NCBI GenBank assembly: GCA_934489945.1
Contig: CAKSSY010000011.1
Coordinates: 1 to 35,863 of the forward strand
Length of the DNA: 35,863 nucleotides
DNA from: an uncultured Eubacteriales bacterium
GTDB lineage: Bacteria; Bacillota; Clostridia; Oscillospirales; CAG-272
Direction of reading: 5' to 3'
Of this stretch, positions 7,194-13,678 are shown piece by piece. Positions within the stretch are counted from its first letter, which is position 1; the number at the start of each line of letters is the position of its first letter. The translations under genes were made by a program, and so were the position numbers. Below the pieces are notes generated by a model, which was given only the letters and a program-made list of their open reading frames with translations, did not search any database and was not told the origin of the DNA.

Positions 7194-7349
7194 ATGTTTG
7201 GAATTTTGGAAACGATACTCGGGATTCTTGCGATCGTCGTACTCGGCGGGCTTGTAATCGGCGGCTGTCTTCTCATGGACAAGCTGGTCCGTTACGGGGA
7301 AAAAGAGGGAATTGTCGATCTCTCAGGGCAAGGGAGGGAAAAGGAATGA
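7194..7349 (+). CDS. Small single-pass membrane protein (51 aa)
   Basis: Preceded by AAGGAG, it begins MFGILETILGILAIVVLGGL and continues VIGGCLLMDK. The N-terminal 28 residues form one membrane helix, and the tail is charged and cytoplasmic by the positive-inside rule. The stop overlaps the next start (ATGA). The function is unknown; small early phage membrane proteins often act in host takeover or superinfection exclusion, but nothing here shows that. Confidence 0.6.
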   Translation: MFGILETILGILAIVVLGGLVIGGCLLMDKLVRYGEKEGIVDLSGQGREKE

Positions 7350-7750
7350 AGTACAGGATCCTCTTGGAAGCCGACATGGAAAGTGTGGCGGACACGGGGG
7401 AGGCACTCGAATATTTATCGAAGTGTCTTGAGGGTTCGGACATTCGGCTTCTTGAAGTGCGCTGTGCATCGGAGCGGACGGGCATTGTGCGCCGTTCTTC
7501 GGCACCGGGCAAGAAGGAAGTTCTGGAATATTTCAAGGCGGCAAACCTTCCCTTTGACGACGATCCGACAGAGGAAGCGGCGCGTTTCTACGCCTATAAC
7601 GAACAGGCGAGGTGGCGGCGCGGCTTTGAGTGGCGGCGGCTTGCCGACCTTTGGATTAAAAGGCTTAACAACGGGGGCGGGCGTTCTTTTGACGCGGATG
7701 AATTCTTTCATGCCGCCCTTGAAAAATCAAACCGGGAGGCGGAAACATGA
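7346..7750 (+). CDS. Early phage protein (134 aa), weakly DnaD C-terminal-like
   Basis: It starts in an ATGA overlap. The C-terminal half (residues about 55-110: KEVLEYFKAANLPFDD, then EEAARFYAYNEQARWRRGF, then LADLWIKRLNN) has the Phe-Tyr and spaced Trp pattern seen in the C-terminal region of phage DnaD-like replisome organisers. The N-terminal half is unassigned. A role in replication is inference from this pattern and from position. Reading frames upstream of 7346 in the same phase overlap the membrane-protein gene and are not preferred. Confidence 0.6.
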   Translation: MKYRILLEADMESVADTGEALEYLSKCLEGSDIRLLEVRCASERTGIVRRSSAPGKKEVLEYFKAANLPFDDDPTEEAARFYAYNEQARWRRGFEWRRLADLWIKRLNNGGGRSFDADEFFHAALEKSNREAET

Positions 7751-7947
7751 CGCACAAGGACAGGCTGGAGGCGGTTTTGATTTCCCGTGCTTTGGATATT
7801 GCGGCGGGAATTATGGTTCTGGACGGGTATTGTCTTTTTACCGACAAGGACAAGTGTCGGAAGAAGGAGAAGAATCGCATGATATGCGAGAGGTGTATCC
7901 GGAATTTTCTGGTCGGAAAAGCAAAAAACGAATTGCATATAGAATAA
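7747..7947 (+). CDS. Small Cys-containing phage protein (66 aa)
   Basis: It is coupled to the previous gene by an ATGA overlap. Cysteines at about residues 29 and 37, then in CERC near residue 50, could bind one zinc ion. The family and function are not recognised. Confidence 0.6.
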   Translation: MTHKDRLEAVLISRALDIAAGIMVLDGYCLFTDKDKCRKKEKNRMICERCIRNFLVGKAKNELHIE

Positions 7948-7960
7948 GGAGGACATGAGG

Positions 7961-8380
7961 ATGAATTTGGAACTTGCAGAGAAAGCAAAAGAGAAGCTCG
8001 CGGAGCAACTGCCGAAAGCGAAGGCATTGAACCGATATGCGGAAGTCATGGCAAAACCGTGTGCCGATGCACTGGGCAGTTTTGCCGGGCAGGACGAAGA
8101 GTTTGCCCGCGCGATTCTGGATGGAGATTTTGTGAAGTGCATGGAGAGTGTGACAAAAAAGATCGGGACGTCGATCTCGGATATTGACGCTTATCGGAAG
8201 TGTGCGGCGTTTTATTTCCCCGGGGCAAAAGTGAATTTCGAGATGGTGATTGCCGTGAACCCGTATGAAGAAGCGGAAACCTGCAGAAAGCTCGAAAAGG
8301 TGCAGGTTGTGGCAGGTGCCAAGGTGACGGACGAGTCGGTGAGAGTCTTTAAAAAGCTCTCGCTTGACGATCTGATCTGA
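7961..8380 (+). CDS. PcfK-like protein
   Basis: This 139-residue protein contains ADALGSFAGQDEEFARAILD and SISDIDAYRKCAAFYFPGAK, and ends KLSLDDLI. It resembles the small PcfK-like proteins that stand directly upstream of pcfJ in Clostridia prophages and conjugative elements. ATG 7961 lies 7 nt after AAGGAGG; the ATG at 7955 is too close to that site. Its function is not established; it is likely to work with the PcfJ-like product of the next gene. Confidence 0.65.
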   Translation: MNLELAEKAKEKLAEQLPKAKALNRYAEVMAKPCADALGSFAGQDEEFARAILDGDFVKCMESVTKKIGTSISDIDAYRKCAAFYFPGAKVNFEMVIAVNPYEEAETCRKLEKVQVVAGAKVTDESVRVFKKLSLDDLI

Positions 8381-8389
8381 AGAAATACG

Positions 8390-9877
8390 ATGTGTATGCA
8401 CGATGGGAGTTTTGGTGGTATGTGGGAAGAGATACAAGAACAGGACAATGCGTGTATTGACGCACGAATGCGTGATATTACCGATGAGATGATTGCAAAA
8501 ACGAGGCTGTATATGCCGGTGACGATCTTTTTCCGGGATCGTCACGGAATCCGGGAGTGCTATTGCACGCACTGCGAGGAACGTTACGAAGCGAACCGGG
8601 AACGGCTGATGAATGAGACCTCCTTCCGTATCATCGACGGTGCAACGGGGAGTCTTGTGACCTGTCCGCACTGCGGCAAAAACGGAATTCTGAAACGGGC
8701 AAACGTAAAACGGAATTGGGATTTCGTATACAATCAGATCGCCGTCATATTCGCAGACGTTTGCGAAGATCGCGTATGGCTCCGGAAATACGTGGCAATC
8801 ATGCGTTGTTTTGAGGAGAAAGATTACACGGGAGGCGCGGATTCACGTATAAGGCTTGACCCTTGGCAGTGCTGGTGTCTTTCGCCGGGAAAATCGGTGA
8901 AAGTCGAGACCGGATACTATGACAGAAAGTGTTGGCATACTGTCGCAATCATGGAGAACCGCGACGGTATTGCGCGTGTGGAAGGAAACATGAGACACGA
9001 CGGCCGCGGCGTTCACACCTATTTTATCGGGTACGAAGAGGCGATCCGGAACAGCTTTTTGCGATATCTGCCGTCGTCGAACTTGGATCCTGCCGTCATT
9101 GCCGCGATGCAGGCGGCTTTTCCCTGCACGGAGATGATGCTCAAACTCGGCATGAAGCGGCTTATTTCGGAGGTGATCAACGATGGTCTGAATCTCGGCA
9201 GTATTATGAAACTCTGCGGGAAGTCCTTCGGCGAAATCTTTCCCGGCATCGACAAGCAGGAATTCGCACTTTGGAAAGACGCCGAATTTGATGCCGGCGT
9301 ACTTCGATGCTATAAGAAGTTCCGAAAGACGATGGGAAAAGGAAGTGCAACTTTTGAAGAAGCAAAAATTTTTGACAGTCTCGGGTACGGTTGCTGGAAT
9401 GTTTCCACGCTCAAGCCTACGGTAAGTCAGCTTATTCGCGGGAGCGGTCTGAAGCCGGGCATGTTCCGACGGTATTTTGACGGCATGATGAAGATGGGAC
9501 ATGACGAAAGATACTGGCTTGACTACATAGAGGCGGCGACAGATCTCGGATACGATCTGACGCGGCGGGACGTGATTCTGCCGAAGAACCTTGAAGAGAG
9601 GCACGACGCGGCAGTATCGGCGCGGGAAATCAAGGCGAACGAGATCTCAATGAAAAAATGGCAAAGATCACGGCGAAGAACGAGGCACTCTATGCGTTTG
9701 ATGACGGAAAATACCGGATCGTCATTCCGCAGACGGTCGGCGAGATTGTGGACGAGGGAAAGAAGCTGCATCATTGTGTCGGCGGCTATGCCGCTAGACA
9801 TGCGAAGGGAAAGACAGTCATTCTTTTCCTTCGGCACTCGGACAAGCCGGACAAATCTTTTTACACGATTGAAATGA
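8390..9877 (+). CDS. PcfJ-like protein, N-terminal part (frameshifted)
   Basis: The frame encodes the N-terminal domain of a PcfJ-like protein: two Cys pairs (CYCTHCEERY and CPHCGK), then WDFVYNQIAVIF and RLDPWQCWCLS, ending in the conserved VILPKNLEERHDAA. The homology stops at about residue 423 (MKK, codons at 9650-9658). The last 70 or so residues to 9877 are basic junk read out of frame over the true PcfJ C-terminus. Ancestral A7 at 9653 would restore a single frame, so one A seems to be missing. The start is uncertain: 8390 has a weak ribosome binding site, and 8420 (MWEEIQEQ) is an alternative. PcfJ is known from conjugative plasmids and many Clostridia phages; its biochemical role is unclear. 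Confidence 0.75.
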   Translation: MCMHDGSFGGMWEEIQEQDNACIDARMRDITDEMIAKTRLYMPVTIFFRDRHGIRECYCTHCEERYEANRERLMNETSFRIIDGATGSLVTCPHCGKNGILKRANVKRNWDFVYNQIAVIFADVCEDRVWLRKYVAIMRCFEEKDYTGGADSRIRLDPWQCWCLSPGKSVKVETGYYDRKCWHTVAIMENRDGIARVEGNMRHDGRGVHTYFIGYEEAIRNSFLRYLPSSNLDPAVIAAMQAAFPCTEMMLKLGMKRLISEVINDGLNLGSIMKLCGKSFGEIFPGIDKQEFALWKDAEFDAGVLRCYKKFRKTMGKGSATFEEAKIFDSLGYGCWNVSTLKPTVSQLIRGSGLKPGMFRRYFDGMMKMGHDERYWLDYIEAATDLGYDLTRRDVILPKNLEERHDAAVSAREIKANEISMKKWQRSRRRTRHSMRLMTENTGSSFRRRSARLWTRERSCIIVSAAMPLDMRRERQSFFSFGTRTSRTNLFTRLK

Positions 9878-10032
9878 ACGGGACGGAGATTGTACAGCTT
9901 CACGGGTATCGGAATCGGCAAGAAACGGAGTGGGATGCGGTGCAAGCCTTCCGTGATAAGTGGCTCGGCGTGATTCGCGAACGTGCTGAGAAGAAGAAAC
10001 ACAAAAAGAAGAAAAAGGAGAATATAGCATGA
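9658..10032 (+). CDS. PcfJ-like protein, C-terminal domain (frameshifted partner)
   Basis: This -1 frame holds the conserved PcfJ C-terminal domain (YRIVIPQTVGEIVDEGKKLH, then HCVGGYAARHAKGKT, then SFYTIEMNGTEIVQLHGY). The ATG at 9658 is formed by the last A of the A6 tract and has no convincing ribosome binding site, so independent translation would be weak. A full-length product needs -1 ribosomal slippage or a transcript with an added A; otherwise the gene is broken. The basic tail (EKKKHKKKKKENIA) includes the ribosome binding site of the next gene, with which it overlaps by ATGA. Confidence 0.75.
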   Translation: MAKITAKNEALYAFDDGKYRIVIPQTVGEIVDEGKKLHHCVGGYAARHAKGKTVILFLRHSDKPDKSFYTIEMNGTEIVQLHGYRNRQETEWDAVQAFRDKWLGVIRERAEKKKHKKKKKENIA

Positions 10033-10985
10033 AGGAAACCGGGATGACAACGGAAATAACAACCGGAAGTCCGGAACTTTCGGCGCAATACGCCATTCAG
10101 ATCAACACCATCAAGCGGGAGGTGGCACGTCAATGCCTTTCCGCCTCGGTGGAGATCGGGCGGATTCTCTGTGCCGCGAAGGAGACGGTGCCGCACGGAG
10201 ACTGGGCAGAATGGCTTGAGATTAACGTGGACTATTCGCAATCGACGGCGAACAATCTGATGCGGCTTTACCGGGAGTACGGAGAACAAAGTCAGCTTGA
10301 TTTTTTCTCGGAAAACAAGATGGAAATTTTCGGTTCTCTATCCCCGTCGCAGGCATTGGCTCTTCTTGCCTTGCCGGAGGCGGAACGGAAGGAGTTTGTT
10401 GAGACACACGACATGGAGGAGCTGTCGGTCCGGGATCTCGAAAAGGAGCTGGAGCAAGCGAAAACGGTCGCGGAGGACGCGAAACGGAGAGCCGAGGAAG
10501 CGGAGCGCGAACTGGCGGAAGCGAATAAGGCGGCGCAGGATGCAATCATCCGGTCACAGACAGTCTCCGCTGCGGAAAAGGAAGCCTCGGACGCAAAAAA
10601 GAAGGCAAAAGCCGAGCTTGATGCGATGAAAAAGCGGTTGAAAGAGCTGGAGTCCGAGAAATCGGAGGTTGAAAAAGCTCTGAGGGATGCAAAGGCATCC
10701 GAGCCGCAGCAGATCACGGTGGAGGTCGAACGCGATCTTGACAAGGAACCCGCCTATAGGGCAGCGATTGCCGAACGGGACCGGCTTGCCAAGGAAGTTG
10801 CCATGGCGGATGCGGAATCGGTTCGTTTCCGGATGGAGTTTGAACGCTTTCAGGATGCGTTCGGAGTATGCTTCGGTCTTCTTGACACCATTTCCCGCAG
10901 GGACAAGGAAAAGGGCGAAAAGCTCACCACGGCAATGCGGTCGGTTCTGAAAGAGATGCTGAGTGCTGTGAAAGGTGACGAGTAG
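10029..10985 (+). CDS. DUF3102 family protein with coiled coil
   Basis: This is a 318-residue protein. The N-terminal 130 residues match the DUF3102 pattern (REVARQCLSASVEIGRILCA, then VPHGDWAEWLEINVDYSQST, then LSPSQALALLALP), an HTH-like fold found in phages and plasmids. Residues about 145-225 form a long alanine/lysine/glutamate coiled coil. ATG 10029 lies 8 nt after AAAGGAG and overlaps the previous stop. A DNA-binding or partition-like role is suggested by the family but not proven. Confidence 0.75.
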   Translation: MKETGMTTEITTGSPELSAQYAIQINTIKREVARQCLSASVEIGRILCAAKETVPHGDWAEWLEINVDYSQSTANNLMRLYREYGEQSQLDFFSENKMEIFGSLSPSQALALLALPEAERKEFVETHDMEELSVRDLEKELEQAKTVAEDAKRRAEEAERELAEANKAAQDAIIRSQTVSAAEKEASDAKKKAKAELDAMKKRLKELESEKSEVEKALRDAKASEPQQITVEVERDLDKEPAYRAAIAERDRLAKEVAMADAESVRFRMEFERFQDAFGVCFGLLDTISRRDKEKGEKLTTAMRSVLKEMLSAVKGDE

Positions 10986-11015
10986 TGGAAGACAAGGGAA
11001 AAGGAGAAAAGAGAA

Positions 11016-11597
11016 GTGAGATGTAAGGAAGTTATCCGGCTTTGCGTAAAGCGGAAAAAGATGGTGGTATACCGTGACGGAGAGGATCAATGGCTCTCGG
11101 ACGGGGTCTCTGCCTATCGAATTTCGGGAATTCCGCATCTGGACGGAGACGGGGTGCCACGGCTATTCGACATCCCGTGGAAGAAATGGGAGAAGATGAC
11201 ATTTTCCGTCTGCGACGGATTGCCGGGGAATCTTTGTTTTGAGGATTTCGAGGACGGAGAACGCGAACTTGAAATCTCGGCGCGAATCTTGGGCGGTGAC
11301 GGAGAGTGTTATCTTGCCGTGAAAACGCGGAAGGGGGTATATTTCATAAATGAGGCGGATCTGAAGCCGATTGAGACCGACGGATACACGAAGATTCTTG
11401 AACGCACAAATGCGCATGGTGACATCTACTTTGCGATCCGGGAAGGGCTTCGTGTGAGTGCTCTTATTTCGTCTGTAAATATGGCAACCGACGAAATGGC
11501 GGAGAATTTCCGGGAAATCGCCTTCGGCTTACAGAAGGTTGCAAGGGAGACGCGAGGCGACGTACAGATGGAGATCGGCGGGGAGGAGGAAGAGTGA
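11016..11597 (+). CDS. Phage protein of unknown function (193 aa)
   Basis: It probably starts at GTG 11016, with AAGGAG about 10 nt upstream. The protein is beta-rich (YRDGEDQWLSDGVSAYRISG, GVYFINEADLKPIE), with a C-terminal helix and an acidic end (GGEEEE). No family is recognised. It closes the early operon before a short non-coding gap. Confidence 0.65.
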   Translation: MRCKEVIRLCVKRKKMVVYRDGEDQWLSDGVSAYRISGIPHLDGDGVPRLFDIPWKKWEKMTFSVCDGLPGNLCFEDFEDGERELEISARILGGDGECYLAVKTRKGVYFINEADLKPIETDGYTKILERTNAHGDIYFAIREGLRVSALISSVNMATDEMAENFREIAFGLQKVARETRGDVQMEIGGEEEE

Positions 11598-11622
11598 AAG
11601 TTTGTCCCGCATTACGGGATAT

Positions 11623-11706
11623 GTGAAGTGCCACAGCACCGCACAGAGTCTCGGTACTATCATCGTGATGATAGCCGTCGCCATGGCGGTTATAAATAAA
11701 ATATAA
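11623..11706 (+). CDS. Possible 27-aa membrane peptide
   Basis: A GTG-initiated frame encodes MKCHSTAQSL followed by a hydrophobic helix (GTIIVMIAVAMAVINKI). The ribosome binding site is weak, and the frame overlaps two DNA palindromes (11657-11674 and 11679-11688), so the frame may be accidental. Confidence 0.25.
   Translation: MKCHSTAQSLGTIIVMIAVAMAVINKI
11657..11674. repeat. Perfect palindrome CTATCATC-GT-GATGATAG
   Basis: An 8-bp perfect inverted repeat with a 2-bp centre is followed 4 bp later by the palindrome CGCCATGGCG (11679-11688). They lie in the gap before the gene at 11725 and could be a protein-binding site or paired RNA hairpins. Nothing downstream looks like a T run. Confidence 0.5.
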
Positions 11707-11724
11707 ACAAGGAAGGTATTCAAA

Positions 11725-12003
11725 ATGGAAAACGAAAAGTTTCTGAAGGTCGTCAAAGCGGCGGTCACTAAGTATGTCAATGAGCGCCTCGACAAGTCTG
11801 ACGGTAAGAAAATCACCGAGGACGATGTCTTCATCGTCTGGTTGTGCAAGACGCTCCAGAACAACAAGGCACTTGCCAGCACGACCCTGTCGGACGGTAT
11901 GTACTATGAGCTTACATACAACGGCGACAAAGACGAGCTTTATTTCGATGCTTACAAGAAGTGGGAAAACATCTGCATCCCGAAACCTGCAGAAAAAATC
12001 TGA
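11725..12003 (+). CDS. DUF6275 family phage protein
   Basis: This 92-residue protein begins MENEKFLKVVKAAVTKYVNE and contains KITEDDVFIVWLCKTLQNNK and DGMYYELTYNGDKDELYFDA, a pattern I recognise as DUF6275, common in gut phages. The function is unknown. Together with the next gene it uses codons unlike its neighbours (AGA or CGC rather than CGG for Arg, many CTC and TAC), which suggests a separately acquired pair. Confidence 0.7.
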   Translation: MENEKFLKVVKAAVTKYVNERLDKSDGKKITEDDVFIVWLCKTLQNNKALASTTLSDGMYYELTYNGDKDELYFDAYKKWENICIPKPAEKI

Positions 12004-12023
12004 ATCGAAAAAGGAGAATCATC

Positions 12024-12503
12024 ATGAAAAACAAAATCAACATTCTCGCAAACACCCTCGAACAGATGCTCGTAGATGCCGAAGACAACGACAGAGACGG
12101 CATTCAGCCTATGCTCAACCCTGAAGAAGCGAAGCTCATTCTGAACGCTCTGAAAGAATACAGAAAGCTTATGAGTCCTTGTACGCTCGGCTGCGAGAAG
12201 GTAGAGGTCAACCACTACACCTCGCCATTCGCCGACACCATCGAGGGTATGATCAGCCCTGACTACAAGGAGCGCTTCAGAGCAGAGTACGCTCAGACCA
12301 AGATTCGCTACGAGCGACTCAAGGCGTTCAACACCAAAATCGAGGCGGCGTTACGCACCGAGAGTGCGCGTCCCGAAGTACAGAGAACGATGATGCCTAC
12401 TCACGACTGCCCCTACGACCTTCTCAGAAAACAGCAGCGTGTCATGGAAGAGTACCTCCACATTCTTGAGGTCAGAGCGGTTATCGAGGAATTAGATATT
12501 TGA
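12024..12503 (+). CDS. crAss001_48-related protein
   Basis: This 159-residue protein starts after AAGGAG. The C-terminal end (PYDLLRKQQRVMEEYLHILE, then VRAVIEEL) matches small proteins annotated as crAss001_48-related in many gut phages. Upstream are a helical N terminus and a Cys-containing segment. The function is unknown. It shares its codon style with the preceding gene. Confidence 0.6.
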   Translation: MKNKINILANTLEQMLVDAEDNDRDGIQPMLNPEEAKLILNALKEYRKLMSPCTLGCEKVEVNHYTSPFADTIEGMISPDYKERFRAEYAQTKIRYERLKAFNTKIEAALRTESARPEVQRTMMPTHDCPYDLLRKQQRVMEEYLHILEVRAVIEELDI

Positions 12504-12525
12504 AGAATAAAAGTTTGTCCCACCT

Positions 12526-12558
12526 AAAGAAAAGCCCCGGCGAAGATTTCGCCGGGGC
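12526..12558 (-). terminator. Rho-independent terminator of the hic operon
   Basis: A long GC-rich stem (GCCCCGGCGAA with TTCGCCGGGGC, 12534-12558) is followed on the minus strand by TTTTCTTT. It lies just after the hicB stop. On the plus strand there is no T run, although it may slow transcription from the early operon. Confidence 0.85.
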
Positions 12559-12567
12559 AAGGGGACA

Positions 12568-12951
12568 TCAGCGGGAAAGATGCAGTTCCGATTGAATGGC
12601 TGCGGTAAGAAGTGCGGAAAAGTTGATTCCGGCGCGTTCGGCTTCCTCATTGAGCCATGAGGGAATTGTAACGTTTTTTCTGACGGTACGCATTTCATTC
12701 TTGCGGCGGTATTCTTTAAAATCCACATCGACAAGGGTTACAATGTCGCCTTTGTATGCTTCCATATCGGATGGGGCGGGGATTTCCCGTTTCTCGTCTT
12801 CAAGCGTACATCCGCAAATACCGATGGCATCTCTTGCCATTCCCATGGCTTCCGCTATGGTTTCACCCTGTGTATTGATGTCAAAGTCAGGAATATAGAC
12901 GACATAGAAGTTGCCGTCCTTGGTGATGGTGATGGGGTATGCGTTTTTCAT
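12568..12951 (-). CDS. hicB: HicB-type antitoxin
   Basis: This is a 127-residue protein. The N-terminal HicB fold (YPITITKDGNFYVVYIPDFD, then GETIAEAMGMARDAI) is followed by a ribbon-helix-helix-like C terminus (RKNVTIPSWLNEEAERAGIN). It would bind HicA and repress the operon. AAGGAGG lies 4 nt before ATG 12951. The gene is second in the operon after hicA, the usual order, and ends at a strong terminator. Confidence 0.9.
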   Translation of the reverse strand: MKNAYPITITKDGNFYVVYIPDFDINTQGETIAEAMGMARDAIGICGCTLEDEKREIPAPSDMEAYKGDIVTLVDVDFKEYRRKNEMRTVRKNVTIPSWLNEEAERAGINFSALLTAAIQSELHLSR

Positions 12952-12983
12952 GTTTCCTCCTTATAAAATGTCGAAGGAGGGAC

Positions 12984-13157
12984 TTATGTAAGCCCCTGTC
13001 TTCGTATGATAGCTCTTGCCAATTGCTCGGAGATCTACCGATGTCGCGGTATCGTCTCCATTTTTCCGTCTTTGGTATAAACGGTGTGATTGGCACCTTC
13101 GCGGGCAAGATGCCAGCCGTTTTTCTCAAGAAGACGGCACAGATCAGTACATTTCAT
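12984..13157 (-). pseudogene. hicA: HicA-type toxin with in-frame TAG
   Basis: From ATG 13157 (AAGGGGA upstream) the frame reads MKCTDLCRLLEKNGWHLARE, then GANHTVYTKDGKMETIPRHR. It meets TAG (13037-13035), then continues ISEQLARAIIRRQGLT to TAA. The family has a glutamate at the TAG position, so one G-to-T change explains it. The catalytic histidine (NHTVY) is present. The last 16 residues are lost unless TAG is read through. A dead toxin with an intact antitoxin is a common decay product. The alternative is suppression, which cannot be judged here; at least one phage gene (immA) uses TAG as its normal stop. Confidence 0.8.
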
Positions 13158-13179
13158 AGTATGTCCCCTTTACACTTCA

Positions 13180-13208
13180 ATCATACGTATTTTATGCGTA
13201 TTTGTCAA
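13180..13208 (-). promoter_or_regulatory. hicAB promoter and operator
   Basis: On the minus strand TTGACA (13208-13203), 17 bp, and TATGAT (13185-13180) precede hicA. The spacer contains ATACGCAT and ATACGTAT, and another ATACGCA lies further upstream, so repeats suitable for HicB binding surround the promoter. Confidence 0.75.
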
Positions 13209-13253
13209 TCGTTTTTTTTAAAATGTGTATAAAGTGCGTATATGCTTAAAGAT

Positions 13254-13326
13254 GACGGTGTGCTCGGTATGCGTGGCGGTTTTATCCGATCGCCGTGACC
13301 CGGTTCGACTCCGGGCACCGTTACCA
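13254..13326 (+). tRNA. tRNA-like element with an abnormal D and anticodon arm
   Basis: This 73-nt element has a 7-bp acceptor stem (GACGGTG at 13254-13260 with CACCGTT at 13316-13322, one G-T pair). A perfect 5-bp T stem (CCCGG/CCGGG) carries loop TTCGACT, the B box GGTTCGACTCC matches consensus, and discriminator A with encoded CCA is at 13323-13326. The anticodon stem GGCGGT/ATCGCC (13275-13280, 13289-13294) encloses an 8-nt loop, TTTATCCG, so no standard anticodon can be assigned. Only 14 nt lie between the acceptor and anticodon arms, leaving a minimal D arm. It may be a divergent phage tRNA, a tRNA mimic, or a decayed tRNA. Confidence 0.5.
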
Positions 13327-13411
13327 ACATCTTATATAAAGGAAAACAAGCTACGAATCAAGGTTGTGTGCAAGGCAAAAAAGTCTTACGCCGCCTTGAT
13401 TTGAGGGGAGC

Positions 13412-13510
13412 ATGGAGTATTATTTTCGGAACAGGAAAAGAGGAAAAAAAAGAAGTCTCGGACGGAATATCCCGGGAATGATTTTGTGTTTTATTTCGTT
13501 GTTGTTGTGA
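13412..13510 (+). CDS. Possible 32-aa basic membrane peptide
   Basis: From ATG 13412 the frame gives MEYYFRNRKRGKKRSLGRN, then IPGMILCFISLLL: a very basic N terminus and a short hydrophobic C terminus. GAGGGGAG lies 1 nt before the ATG, too close for a normal ribosome binding site. The stop is inside the first of three hairpins. Such peptides occur as type I toxins, but without an antisense RNA in view this is only a candidate. Confidence 0.25.
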   Translation: MEYYFRNRKRGKKRSLGRNIPGMILCFISLLL

Positions 13511-13586
13511 GGTCGCTTTGCGACCTCCTTGTCCGGGGAGCGAAAGAGCATTCTCTTTCGCACGACCAAGGCGCGCACGTGCGCGC
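13509..13586. repeat. Cluster of three consecutive hairpins
   Basis: GAGGTCGC/GCGACCTC (13509-13527, TTT loop), GCGAAAGAG/CTCTTTCGC (13540-13561, 4-nt loop) and the perfect 16-bp palindrome GCGCGCACGTGCGCGC (13571-13586) follow one another within 78 bp. They lie about 90 bp before an HUH replication protein gene. The rest of the gap (13327-13508) holds an AATCAAGG/CCTTGATT inverted repeat (13356-13401) and one doubtful small ORF. A nicking origin is possible. Confidence 0.6.
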
Positions 13587-13678
13587 GTACATATTGAGGC
13601 GCAGAAAAAAACAGCTGAACGAGACCAAAAGACAAACAGAACTGCCGGGTGCAGGTTCAGAAAGGAATGAATTTGAAA

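Noticed and set aside
7838..8671. 277-codon minus-strand frame
   Set aside because: It is antisense to the PcfK-like and PcfJ-like genes, which have clear homology and ribosome binding sites.
8843..9604. 253-codon minus-strand frame
   Set aside because: It is antisense to the PcfJ N-terminal domain, with no ribosome binding site or recognised motif.
13254..13326. Attachment site at a tRNA 3' end
   Set aside because: The integrase is a serine recombinase about 12 kb away beside another candidate target, and the element is inside the phage gene order, so a tRNA attachment site is unlikely.
13571..13586. CRISPR-like or integron-like repeat
   Set aside because: The palindromes differ from one another and there are no spacers or regular repeats; a hairpin cluster is the better description.
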